Source: Labyrinthula sp. Ha
Taxonomy: Eukaryota > Sar > Bigyra > Labyrinthulida > Labyrinthulaceae
Assembly (NCBI GenBank): GCA_015227615.1
Contig: JAALGZ010000008.1
Location: 248,001 to 312,000, forward strand
DNA: 64,000 nucleotides
Reading direction: 5' to 3'
The first letter of the stretch is position 1, and each line of letters starts with the position of its first letter. Position numbers and translations under genes: made by a program. Shown here one piece after another: positions 22,698 to 33,989 of this stretch. Under the pieces are notes generated by a model, which was not told the DNA's origin, did no database searches, and worked only from the letters and a program-made list of their open reading frames with translations.

Positions 22698-24490
22698 AAC
22701 TTAATCTTTTATTGTTTGAGTTATCTATTTTATGCAAAATTTAACAAGTATATCGCTGTTGTTTTATTGCGCTCCAATGCAGTGCAGCAAATTATGTTCC
22801 AATGCCCGGATGTGATGTAAACGTAGATAAAATGGGAAAGAAAGGTGAAATACACCCTGGGGAGGAAGCAAGAAAGATACAAGGATACAATAAAATTTTA
22901 TGACCAGCACTTTATGGAATCGACGCTACTGGTTACATGCACATGGTCAAGGAAAGATCAGGTATTGGTCCAGAACTTAATTGCTTGTGGGTTGTACTTA
23001 TCCCCATTGTTGTATTAAATTAACTTCCATGTTGTTATGGCATTTCACAAGCCTTGCTATAAGGGGTTTACTGCATTGTATTCAGGTTACATAGATATTC
23101 GAACGTTGGTGTTTGGAAGGCAGAGTCCCACGCTAGAACAGAAAATGAAGATACCTAAGCTCCATGGAACTCAGCCAATACTCGTAAGCTAGAAAACATC
23201 GAGTCCATTCAGGTACAGAAAAAGTTAACGCTGTAAAACATGCGCAAAAAAAATCAGTATCTAGAAAACTCAGATAGAAATGTACCTTTGTTGTCTCCCA
23301 TTATGGTATTGTGGTAATATCAACCGTATCGTCAAGACCTTATGGGTAAGGTACTTAGCTTTGAATGATTGGCTCCGTGGAGTATGAGCAATTCAAGTTT
23401 TCAGTTCCATGGCAAGAAAACGTGCCGGGGAATTGGTTTAGTGGGTTCAAGTCCCACACGACGCAAGAAAGCGTTTTGGGTCAGTTATGTCCTCCTTGTA
23501 AGACTGAAGGGTTTCCAACCTCCAGGTACCCCCCAAAAAAAAAATATACCAAGTGTAAGGTTTTCTAGGATTCTTGTTTCAGGAGGTCCTTGTGGACTTT
23601 TTGGTGTAAATCTTGTGGAAATGAAAACTTACTCGGACGGGCGTATTATTGAAGTTTTCGTATCTATAGATGACTTCTGAACAAGCTAGGTTATGCAAAT
23701 AATGTCTACCGCCAACAGAATAGTGTCTGAAGAGATTTATAATTCCCCGGCCAACACAAGAAACTTAGTTTCATCATTTCTTGTAAGTGTTTCTGTAAAA
23801 AATATGTTTAGCATTTTAACGAGAAAGCGGGGCATTGAGGTTTCTCATAGGCAGCGTATGAACTCTTGGGCGTAAGTTTGAAAAGCATTATATAATAATT
23901 GCACAACTTTTCAGGATCCTAAGAGTGTGAACTTGTTTTATTGTTGTCATGGCCCTATAAGGCTATAACTCATTAGAGAACACGTTGTTAAAGTTGATTG
24001 ATTCACCACCAACATGTAGAATGAACCTTTTATTCTCATTGGAGATCTTCAAGTTCCTAACAAAAGGTATCTGATTATGCACATAACATGCTATCTTATC
24101 CTGTAAATTTCTGTTTTCATTTGGCGTGATTTCAATAAGACATGATAACAGCTTAACCTTAAGTGTTAAGAACGGACTCTACCAAGAAATTATAAGCTTA
24201 ATCCATAATCAATTGCCCTAGGGCTACTCCGTTTGGAAATTAATTCATGCAAGGCTTAGACTACATCCAGAAACATAAAAGGCACTAATCAATGAAACTA
24301 CTCACATATAACTTAAAACTATTCATATATGTATTAATAGATAGAAAACAATTCTTGACCTTTTATTCAGGTCGTGTTTTCCATTCTAACATAACAAAGA
24401 CGGTCTCTTTATCAAGACTTGATGTTTTAGAATCAAAGGTACAAGTTGGATATAATGAATAGCATTTGTTTGAAACTTGTCCCATTAATA
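22698..24490. other. Intergenic, with a SINE-like repeat
   Basis: About 1.8 kb between the SRP40-like gene and the hAT element. It is less AT-rich than average between 22780 and 23880 and carries one SINE-like copy. Two frames near 23369-23875 look partly gene-like (one ends in SGGPCGLFGVNLVEMK), but have no ATG or known relative. I cannot support a gene. Confidence 0.4.
23428..23544 (+). repeat. SINE-like dispersed repeat, copy 2
   Basis: Partner of 3090-3206. It has a box-A-like word TGGTTTAGTGG overlapping a perfect box B (GGTTCAAGTCC) that forms a T-arm-like hairpin at 23441-23457 (GTGGG stem, TTCAAGT loop, CCCAC). The 3' end is C6 followed by A10. The two boxes lie too close for a working tRNA gene or promoter, so the copy is probably rearranged. 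Confidence 0.4.
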
Positions 24491-24498
24491 GTCAGTAC
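24491..24498. repeat. hAT target-site duplication, left
   Basis: GTCAGTAC directly precedes the left inverted end of the hAT element and is repeated exactly at 31146-31153. Confidence 0.9.
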
Positions 24499-24789
24499 TA
24501 GGCGTGTTTAACGAGATAACAAAAGCTTCTAGAGAAGGATTTTACCTAAATATTTGTGTTGCGAAATAACGAGAGAATCCTTCTCAAGAGGAAATCATTT
24601 ATGACCCAATATTGCCCAAAATTTTCACATCCCAATTCAAGTAACACTAAGCAACAACTAAGAGTTATAAAGCCTAAAATACATCATTCAAAAGCTTTTC
24701 CTTCATTAATTCTTATTATCTAGTCTGTTTTCAAATTTTACTAACTTAACTTGACAAAAAACAAAAAATACTGCACAAGTTAGCATGAT

Positions 24790-25200
24790 TAATGTATAAT
24801 CATCATATGGAAATGACTCTATCTCTGTCCAAACTTTCTTTTAGATAACTTTACACACATATTCGGAAATCTTTCTGTAAGAGCTATAAAGATAAATTAA
24901 GTTAAATAACTTAAACTAATTTTAACTTCCTCAAAATAAAATATATTTGTTCGCGATAGCAAAAATCTTGCATAATCTTCATATAGAAATGCTTGTATCT
25001 TGGCTTAAACTCGTATCCGAGAAAGTTAGATACATATTCAAAAAGCTCTCTGCAAGAGCTTTTAAGATAAATTAAGTTGAATAACTTAAACTAATTTTAA
25101 TTTCCTCAAAATAAAATATATTTGTTCGTGACAGCGAAAATTTTGCATAATCTTCACATAGAAATGCCTGTATCTTGGCTCAAACTCCTTTTCAGAAAAG
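24790..25200 (+). repeat. 175-bp tandem repeat inside the hAT element
   Basis: The anchor words GTATAATCATCATATGG, GCATAATCTTCATATAG and GCATAATCTTCACATAG begin at 24794, 24970 and 25145, giving a period of 175-176 bases over about 2.3 copies. The second and third copies are over 90 percent alike by eye and include a shared AGATAAATTAAGTT.AATAAC block. No coding capacity. Confidence 0.8.
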
Positions 25201-27656
25201 CTATAACACTTCATTCAAAAGATATTTTCATTTTCCATGCACTCAAAAAAAGGAGTTTAGTTTCTTAAGAATTTAATCACGAGTTATGTGTGTTTTAATA
25301 TCCAAGTATCAAGACAAAATTTAGCTTAGGAAAATCTTCCTCAGTAAAAGTCATTTTTCTCAGTCAATACTTCGTCTTTTTAAACCAAATAAGGTTCTAA
25401 GCTACTTAAAATATATATTCTTGAGATAGTACAACTTTTCTATTTTCTTTTACTTGGAAATACCCGGGTTAAACTACGTATTTCTATATTTCTAGAATAT
25501 TGGTCAATTTCAGGCCATATTTTTATTTCTCTTGTATCTCGCTTAATTTTTTTATAAAGCACTATTGTAACTTATTTTACCTATGTTCAAATCAATTTCT
25601 AATAACTGCTCTTTAATTTTTTTTGTTTTTGAGAACTGGAAGATACTTTTCTATTCTGCTCTTTTCATGTCATCCTGTATTTTAGGTGAATTTGTCAATA
25701 ATTGCAAAGATCATTTCTCAATGAATTTTTCGAGTTATGAAAGACAAAACACGTTTTCAGAAACCTCGTTCAAATATATTTTTAGTCATATAAGATAATA
25801 GAGGATATAAGAAGAATAAATATATATAGAACGCAAAATATTACCAAAATATGGCACATCCATTTCATATCGATCAGAAAACAATGAAGAAAAAGGTTAC
25901 ACCACCTCTGTAAACTCTCAACGTTAGCTTCTATATTCAAATTAAGCTTAGTAGTAAACAATTTTGTTATATTCATTTTGTTATTACAGCGTATTGAAAA
26001 CCTTATCAGCGTTTTTTTCAGAAATGCAGTATAATGGCCATATAATCAAGAATGCCTTTTCAACTCTTCTACAAAGCTCAAAATATATTGCAAACTTAAC
26101 CTAGTACTTACTCAAATAAAAATTTAGTGGATAAAAACAACACAAAGTATAAAAAAACCATGATTACTGAAAATAACGTATATAGTATTTTTAATTTTTT
26201 TGTCACGAAATCTTCCTTAAATACAATATTATCACTCACAATGTGTTTCAAATTAAAAAAGCTTTCCAGAAATTCATTTTGCCATGGTATTTGATAAGGA
26301 TGAGTACTTTAAAACTTAAAAAAGGCTAATTTTAAGGGTCCGTTTCACTAAGTTTACAGATCTTTAAAAAACATACATTTAAACGTAACATCATGATGAA
26401 CAACTCTAAAGATGATCTGATTCTTCTCAGATCCTAAATATTCAGCATATCTAACTTCTAAAACCATTTATCAGGATATTTTTTCTCTAGTTACTTGTAA
26501 CTGAGTTAGATTTCACTCAGAAAAGTCAAATGTTGAAAATCTGCACATCTGAAAATACGAAATCACTCAATTTTGCTATAATCCCCTAAATTTTTGTACT
26601 AGATAGCCCCAAACAACTAAAAAACACGACCTGTAACCTTTAATTCTGTTTTTAGGATATTTTTAAAGTTTTTTTTAAGAAAAGTCGATATTGGGCTAAA
26701 ATGCTGTTTTCATAAACTTCAATCCGTGCAATACCTCGAGAAATACTTGTCTAGAGCCTCAACAGACCTTACCAGCTGAATTAACGGGTGAATTTAGGTT
26801 TATGAACGTTTTTTTCAGAATTGGTGTATTCTGTATAGACTTCCTAACAACGTATAATATTTCCAAGATCTAAAAACTCTGAAAAAGGATACCCTTAAAT
26901 GTCAATTATTCCTGAATGGGTGATACCAAGTAGCAAAACATCCTGACAAATGGTAGTTAACGAGAGGTATTGATGATTTAGGGTGCCTCCAAGTTTTGTT
27001 TGAAGAAACTTGAAGAACTTCCCTATTAATCTCAGCAATAGTTATTTGGCTTAATTTTACTTTACTCCAAACTCCACATTAAAATAACCAAAACTGAACT
27101 TTTAATGGGACAAATATCAAGAACTTTGACTCTAACCTTATCTAAGATCAATTTTCAGTAACTTAGAGAAGAAAAATTTAAAGTTTGAAACTTTTATTGG
27201 TTTTAATTATACAGATCTCTATCATATAACTGCAAATTTATATATAAGAATACATTTTTTTTTAACTTTTACATATGATAAAATACTTAAGAACACATGT
27301 AAATTGTCACGGAGAAGACCACTATGAATTAAAGAAGATCTAGGTTTTTAGTTTTTGAAAAAAGTCGTTATGTGGTCGTTTTTCTGGCGTATTTATGGAA
27401 AAAAAAGTGATACTTTTGTTTTTACAAATTAAACACCTTAATCTTATTTTTATAATATGTGCTTGGTATTATTTTAAAGAGCAAAATCACATCTTTCTTT
27501 TAATATGAAAGCTTTTTGTGATTTTTGATCAGAAGTTACCTATTATTTCACAAACTTTTCATTGAAAATACATTCTTGAAGTACTCAAACATGTAATAAG
27601 AACCCAAAATATATACCAACTGAAACACATCAAAAAAGAAGATAAAGGGACGAACT

Positions 27657-27908
27657 ATGCAAGCAACTGGTAAAGAGTCTCCGGGAAAAGAAAGCTCTTC
27701 ACAGTTAGAAGCAGAAGAAGTTGAAGTAGAAAAAAGATTGGAATTGAAGAAGAATCAGAGAAGAGCGAGGAAAGCATTCTACAGTGGAATTGAGATCAAA
27801 GGAAATTTAAATTCAGAAAAAAACAGGAGCAAATTGAAAGCTCTAAAGTTTCTAAAAGAAATTCCAGACTCTGTTTTAGAAGATTTTGATAAAATTAATA
27901 TTGTATAA
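27657..27908 (+). CDS. Small basic/acidic open frame inside the hAT element
   Basis: An ATG-initiated 83-codon frame stands out from the very AT-rich surroundings by its mixed codon use. The product is highly charged (Lys, Glu, Arg), probably helical in its first half (EAEEVEVEKRLELKKNQRR), and ends LEDFDKINIV. It has no signal peptide, membrane segment or motif I recognise. It lies 685 bases upstream of the transposase and in the same orientation, inside the element's inverted ends. It could be an accessory gene of the transposon, an upstream exon, a captured host fragment, or chance. Confidence 0.35.
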   Translation: MQATGKESPGKESSSQLEAEEVEVEKRLELKKNQRRARKAFYSGIEIKGNLNSEKNRSKLKALKFLKEIPDSVLEDFDKINIV

Positions 27909-28592
27909 GCTTTAACTAAATAAGAATTGTTTTTCGTATTTTCTATCTTCATATGTATCTATATTTATTGTCATTTTATTTGTGTCCCTGCTGTAGCAGA
28001 GAAAACAACCTTCTTTTATGCTAAAACTAGTCTTACCGTTAACATCCCTATATTCTTAGACGAACTTCTTAGAACAACCAAGCTACTTATCAACAAGTTA
28101 TTGGAATCCAATACACCTTGGTTTCTCCTATGTCATCTTCTAACGGTAAGTTTGTTAACTTTCCTGTTACAGCTTGGGCTTGGTCTCTGGTTGAGTCAGA
28201 ACTCCTTGTGGTATTTAACACTCCTCTGGACTCAACAGGTAAAATATGTGAAAGCTTTTAACTATTTCATTAAGTAGCACTAGAAAACTTGCATACTCAG
28301 AAGCTTCTGTGGAATTTAATATTTATAGACAGTTAAACAAGTGTATTGGTTAACTAGCATAGGAAAAAACAAAATTTAACCAAAAAAGAATACGTCGGAA
28401 AACGATGAAAGAAAAACCAGTCGTTTTCTTCTTATTATTGCTTAGGAACTACCGGAAATAGTCATAAACTGAACTGGAAAATAATAAAAACTCGCAAAAC
28501 TGTACTTTTACGTCTTATTATTTATTCTTAGGTCAAACAATACTGAAATAAATATCAAAAACGAAGAAGAAAGAATAGGTTTAAAACAGTTT

Positions 28593-30772
28593 ATGATGTC
28601 AGAAAATAATAGTTTGAAGTTTTCCCAAGGTACCATAGAAGAGATAGATGTTGTAGACGAATGCTCGAATGGGCTTGAGGCTGTTACGCTCGAGGATAAT
28701 AAAAGAAAAAGAAAAGCTGATCCAACAGCATTGGAAATTATTCTTGGAACCAAGAGAAAAGCCGAGAAAATTAAGACGGGGTCTGAAAAAAAATTCAGAG
28801 CAAAGAGAAGCGCCTTTCATCAATATTTCAATGCACACGAAACTGATCCTAATAAGAAGGTTTGCAGAGCTTGTTTGAAAGTTGTTCCTTATAATGGAAC
28901 TAGATCGTCGATGAAATATCATGTGGTTAATAAGTGTCACCAGGCTCATAAGATGTACGAGCAAACTATTGAGGATGCATGGTCAAATATGAATGGGACG
29001 CAAAAACTTGGAAATTATATATTTAGTGGGACTCAGTTGAATAAGACGTTGGACGCTCTTTTTGTTGCAATGAAGGAGGCTATGATCATGGACCAGAAAC
29101 CAATGACAGAGTATTCAAGAGAAAGTGTGATCAAAACTTATCAGGTTTTGTTTCCAGGTTTTAAGGGTTTTTCACGTTTCAAGTTTAAAGCTGCTTTCAA
29201 GAAGGACCACGAGTTGATGTTCAAAGATGTTGTTGCAGTTTTGAAGAAACAAGTGAGCAATGGAGCGGTATCGATTACCACTGATGGTTGGTCCAGTCAA
29301 AGTAGGAAAGGCTACTGTTCCTTAACAGTACATCTTGTAGATAACGAGTTCAAGATGCGATCTGTTTGTCTTGCAATGATTCGGCTTTTTTTCTTCTGTT
29401 GTTAGTTTATAGAAATTTTGGCAATAAGAGAGCAGAAGAAACAGCGAAGCTCCTTCATGACGTTTTGATCAAGTTTGGCTTAGACCAACACGTTTACAGT
29501 CTGACCACAGGCAATGCGTCAGATATGATATTAATGTCTAGGCTGCTTCGTGAGAAGATATCTAAATCTCATGCTGATCACCCTGTTCCTAATGGATTTG
29601 TGCCAGATGCAGAATATCACTTTAGATGCATGGCACATGTCCTGAATATTATAAGCAAGGCTGTTTTGAACCCTTTGGACGAATACGTTGACAGAGCTAG
29701 AAACTTCCTTCGATTTTTTAAACGCAGTGAAAAGAGAGAGGGCATATGGAACAAGATATGCCAGGCTACTTTGGCAGATGGAAAGGCTCTTCCGCTGCCT
29801 TCACTTGATATTGAAACAAGATGGAACAGCACATGGAAGATGTTGTATCATCTATGCAAGAAAGAGAAGGATATTTTGAAGCTATGCCCACTTCTCGAAG
29901 ATCACAAGGATTTAAAGACCTTTAAACACTTTAGTCTGAACAAGATGGATTTTTTAAGGTTCGCATTTTTGGTAAAGACAATGAAAGATTTTAAGCTTTT
30001 GACTGAGAACTGTTCAAGGGAAAAGTCAGTTACAATTAGTTCAAGAATCGGCGCCTATAACAAGTTGCAAGAAAGTATGATGGAAACGATGGCTGAATTG
30101 GATGAAGTGTGCCAGGCAGTTGATGAATCTGATAGTCAAACCCAAGCCATGGAAAAGATGAGAAAGAGGTTAGAGAACGAGAATATATTTGGGGAAGTTT
30201 TCATGCAGTTTCTGGATAAAGTTAGAAAGGCTCTTCAGAGTTCCTATGAAGATAAACTTGGTCCATACAGCAAGCTCGTCAAAACTTTAAGGATAAATTT
30301 AGTTGCACAAGCCTTGGATATTCGAACACCTTTGCCTTATAGTCATGAAAGTCCTCATTTTGAAACACTGGTGCAGCTTCTTGTTGAGGAATTGGTCTCA
30401 GTTGAAACAGAAGAGAGTAGTGAAGATTTTGATGAAGAGGAAGATGTCTACGATTTGAAGTCCTTGTTTTGCACATCTTCAACTGCAGAAGTGAATAGTG
30501 AAGAAGCAAGGGTGCTGAGATATTTAAGTATGCCTCGAGCTGATTTTAATCTTGATGTACTTGATTGGTGGAAGAACCAGAAGGCAGTATTTCCTAAGTT
30601 ACGGCAGCTGGCTCGGAAAGTGCTGGCAGTGCAGTCTAGCTCTGTTAGTAGCGAAAGAGCATTTTCTGTTGCAAAGGTCGAATATAGTGGGAAGGAGTCA
30701 CTTCAAGATGAGACGTTCATGATGAGGTGTGACTTGAGAAACTGGAGAGTTTTGTTAAAGAAAGAACATTAA
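28593..30772 (+). pseudogene. hAT transposase, interrupted and with altered catalytic site
   Basis: The first frame (28593-29405) holds a basic N-terminus, a BED zinc finger (CRACLKVV…HVVNKCHQAH, about residues 93-125) and the first catalytic block TTDGWSSQSRKGY. The second frame (29366-30772) continues with GNKRAEETAKLLHDVL, CMAHVLNII, TRWNSTWKML, and the C-terminal dimerisation domain (LDWWKNQKAVFPKLRQLA, then SSSVSSERAFS). The join lies at 29366-29405. It is either a frameshift or a 38-nt intron (29368-29405, GT..AG), which would be in phase and similar to the host's tiny introns. The second catalytic Asp, normally T-x-D-N-A, is Gly here (TTGNASDM), so even a joined product should be inactive. 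Confidence 0.88.
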
Positions 30773-31145
30773 AGTCTAAGAGCAATTATTTAGTTTATTC
30801 TTCTATTTTCATGGTTCTTATCCTTCAGGTTTTTTCTTGTCTTCACTCTTACATCAACAACATAAAAAAGAATTTAAAAGTACAAGTGCTGTAAAATTAA
30901 CTTGAGCAAGCGAATCATTCTTTAAGCTTTAATCTCAACAAATGCTAAATAAATGAATAAGCTAAGCGAATAATTACTTTGTTTAGCGCTTGGTTTTCAG
31001 ACGTTTTGTCACTTTGTTGTATTTCTGTTTTTTGTTTGATACCAAAATTTTGTATGAAGTGTTGGAGTAGGAGACGAAATTCCAATTGCCCAAAAGCATT
31101 TCTCTCGTTAAGCTCTCGTTAAGACTCTCTCGTTAAACACGCCTA

Positions 31146-31153
31146 GTCAGTAC
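31146..31153. repeat. hAT target-site duplication, right
   Basis: GTCAGTAC directly follows the right inverted end and matches 24491-24498 exactly. Confidence 0.9.
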
Positions 31154-31560
31154 CCAATAGAACCCAGTGGCCAGAGCATAATTAAATAAGATCTGTGAAT
31201 GTATCTAATTAACAAAATATTGTTTAAGAGTTACCTATACACTCTTGCAGATATCCCGTGAATCATAAATACAAAATATGACTTGTTGATATTGATACAT
31301 CTTAGACCTAGTACTTCTGCTAATGAATTATCTTGATACTTGTTTTTCTGACTGGGCACTTCGGATACTGCTTTATATATACGCATACTCTAAACACTCC
31401 TGAACTGTATTTACAAATAAAACAACCGGTTCGCATATAACACTGTCCATATTCATGTATTTCTACTTGATGTTCTTTTAGAGTTGAATTTATTACCGAG
31501 GAACCCATTTTATATTTACTATTTTTTGCAACAAACAAAATTAAACCAAAACGAAGGATA
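31154..31560. other. Intergenic, upstream of the secreted Cys-rich gene
   Basis: About 400 AT-rich bases between the hAT right end and the gene at 31561. It must hold that gene's promoter; no element is recognised. Confidence 0.4.
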
Positions 31561-32397
31561 ATGAATAAACTCTCTCTACTATTTATTGGAACCTGCATCC
31601 AAACAACCTTATCCAAAGAAAGATTTCTTCAAGAAGATCTTCTAGGAAAAACACTTCTCAATTCACTTGAACTAAGAGAAGCCACCAACTTTGCAGTACC
31701 CCAGCTTAATCCATACCCACAGATCTGGTATGATACCTCCATTGAAACCGATAAGAACTGTTATGTCGAATACGAGATACTTCCAGATGGAACTGAGAAT
31801 AGAACAGAATATAAAGTCCGCTCTCTCTCCTCCTTTGAATACTTTCTACACTGTCTCAACCCAACAACATCCCTCCATCTTACCCACACATCCGCTTGCG
31901 GTGTTTGCTCTAATCTAGACGATCTCTACGTCTATCTCACTATCCCTAATCTTGCTGGTCCAGTAGCTCAATGCGCACTTGGAGATCAACAACAAATCTT
32001 ACCATGCATTCAATCTCTTGGTTTTTCAGCTGATTGTGCGTGGATTTGGTTTTGGAATACTGTAAACACTGGACAACCTGAAGCAAATGGAGGCTGTTTG
32101 GAAACTTGTGTTGCTTTGGCTACTTCTCCTAGTAATGTACCTGAAGGAAGTGATAATCCGTGTCAACCAATTGAAGATGAAGAAGGTCAATGTGGAAATA
32201 CTATTAATGGACAACCTGCTTGTTCGGATTATCAGTGGGAAAATGGAGAATATAGGTTGAATGCATGTTTGCAATGTGATGAATGTAGAAGTGGACCTAT
32301 TTTTCAAAAAGTTGCTGGAAGAACAAGAAGAAATAGTGGGATTGAAAGTTCTATTGCAAGACCAGATGTGATTTCTATTCATCACAACTATGGTTAA
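31561..32397 (+). CDS. Secreted Cys-rich conserved protein (SGP-x-F..GRTRRNSG type)
   Basis: This 278-residue single-exon protein starts with a signal peptide (MNKLSLLFIGTCIQTTLS). The body has about 18 cysteines, with conserved-looking blocks HTSACGVCSNLDDLYVYL (about 108-125), a C-x-Q-x-LGF-x-x-x-CA-x-IW-x-W-NT segment, a CLETC word, LNACLQCDECRSGPIF, and a C-terminal VAGRTRRNSGIESSIARP. From memory, the last two blocks and the HTSACG word occur in uncharacterised proteins of diatoms and other algae. I know of no assigned function. There is no membrane helix after the signal, so it is probably secreted or lumenal. Codon use in the first half is richer in C than the rest. Confidence 0.8.
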   Translation: MNKLSLLFIGTCIQTTLSKERFLQEDLLGKTLLNSLELREATNFAVPQLNPYPQIWYDTSIETDKNCYVEYEILPDGTENRTEYKVRSLSSFEYFLHCLNPTTSLHLTHTSACGVCSNLDDLYVYLTIPNLAGPVAQCALGDQQQILPCIQSLGFSADCAWIWFWNTVNTGQPEANGGCLETCVALATSPSNVPEGSDNPCQPIEDEEGQCGNTINGQPACSDYQWENGEYRLNACLQCDECRSGPIFQKVAGRTRRNSGIESSIARPDVISIHHNYG

Positions 32398-33989
32398 GCA
32401 ATTCTTGTTTTTAATATTTAAGTTAAGGTAAAATAAAAACTATTGCTTTTTTTCAAGAGATCCAAAAATGAGCTGCAACCGAATATGTACAAAAAAACTA
32501 TGCGAAAAATATATTAGAAAGAGAAAACAATAAGAAAAATAGTTTCTATTAGAGAAGGTTAATATATTTGCGAGGTTTCTCAGAATAATAGAATCTGCAT
32601 TTTGAATATTCTCTTGTAGTAAATACTAGTGTTAATTCCCTTTAGCTATTCAGAATTCTATATATATTTCAAATACTGAAAATAAAATACCTCCTGTACA
32701 ATCTTTTTATTGTTCTAATAAAAACAAACTCAGTATTTTATTATCTTTTTACTGGAATTGACTTAATTCATCATCTTCTCTATCAGTTTTCGTGCGATTA
32801 CAATTACATTTCGTTCTAACAACAGCAGATGTTCCCGAAAATTATATCAGCATTTTTCTACTCAGAAAATCTTCAAATATTATTTTTTAGCATTAGATCC
32901 CATTAGAACTTAATCATAATACTATGTATCGCTTGCTCACCTTTAATTTTAGACATTAATAATCACATGCTTAACAAAGTTCAATATTAACAGTTTTTAT
33001 GTCACTTCAACTACTCTAATTTAGCAATAAGTTTGTGTTGTGAACGCAGTTGCTGTTGCATGATTAAGATACTTAGAATATCTAATTGAATATTGATTAA
33101 GGTCAACTTTAGCTTTCGCATGAATCTTTATTTTTTTCTGAAGATATCTTTTCTGTACCTATTTGCAAATGAAAATGGTTGGGTTGCATGATTCTTACTC
33201 ACTTTTTGTGCCACACATAGTTTAAGCTTACATTAGGCACAAACCGTTTTTTGCTTGGTTTTTCTTTGATACATATACTACTGAAAATAGAGTACTTTTG
33301 AGTTCTTTGTTAATCTGAGGGAACAAGTTCTTAATTGCTAGGCACACATTTGTGTGTGTTCGCCGCATTGCTCTTGATGCAGTTGGTTTTACTGTCTGAA
33401 GCAGACCATTCATAGAAACTTCATTTATTGAACCGAGCTTGGAAAATTATTTTAACCCTAATAAAACCTATTAACTATATTATATATTTCCTTTCCATGT
33501 GTTCGCTAATAGGTAATAACTAATATAGCAGAGGTCTTTGTAAGGAAAAGATGATTTACTTAGTTGAATTAATTCTTAGAGTCAATGACAACAAAATGAT
33601 TCAATTAGTTTAGATCATATAAGAATTATGAAAGTTTGAGTTTCCTGTAGTTAAAGACATAACCACATGGATGCTAAGTAAATTAGCAAATAAGATAAAA
33701 AGTTTTCATGAGGGAAATAAAATTCTATTTAGTGAAAAGAAAGTATAACATAACCTAAATGTAAGAAAGGCATAAGATATGTCGCCATTTTGAATAGAAG
33801 ACGTATGCTATGCGGCTGGAACAAAAAAAAAAGAGTTGATAGTGATATGAAACAGGCCAAGTAACCTCCATTATCTTAGTTAGTCAACATAAGATCAGGA
33901 ACTAGGCTGGTGTATTAATCACCTACAGACCAGATACAAGAAACCTAGAAAGAATTTATACAAGAACTATCACCCAGTCTCATTCTCTC

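Larger units (their letters stand above)
24499..31145 (+). mobile_element. Full-length hAT DNA transposon, 6.65 kb
   Basis: The element is bounded by perfect 18-bp terminal inverted repeats TAGGCGTGTTTAACGAGA (24499-24516 and 31128-31145) and an exact 8-bp target duplication GTCAGTAC, the diagnostic duplication length of hAT elements. Extra copies of the subterminal word TTAACGAGA lie just inside both ends (three within 45 bases on the right, for example at 31101-31138), as expected of transposase-binding sites. Inside are a broken transposase gene (28593-30772), a small open frame (27657-27908), a 175-bp tandem array and about 3 kb of AT-rich noncoding DNA. It is long for the superfamily (usually 2.5-5 kb), which is due to the 4-kb left part. 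The perfect TIRs and duplication argue for a fairly recent insertion. Confidence 0.93.

Noticed and set aside
23441-23457. Perfect tRNA T-arm hairpin (GTGGG-TTCAAGT-CCCAC)
   Set aside because: No matching acceptor, D or anticodon stems could be drawn around it, so it is not a tRNA gene; treated as part of a SINE-like repeat.
23369-23875. Gene-like frames between the SRP40-like gene and the hAT
   Set aside because: No ATG for the longer frame, no known relative, and it overlaps a repeat; the shorter frame is only 60 codons.
27927-28277. 116-codon hydrophobic frame and an overlapping gene-like frame inside the hAT
   Set aside because: The first lacks an ATG and its hydrophobicity comes from T-rich DNA; the second has no upstream start. 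Possibly decayed coding DNA, but not supportable.
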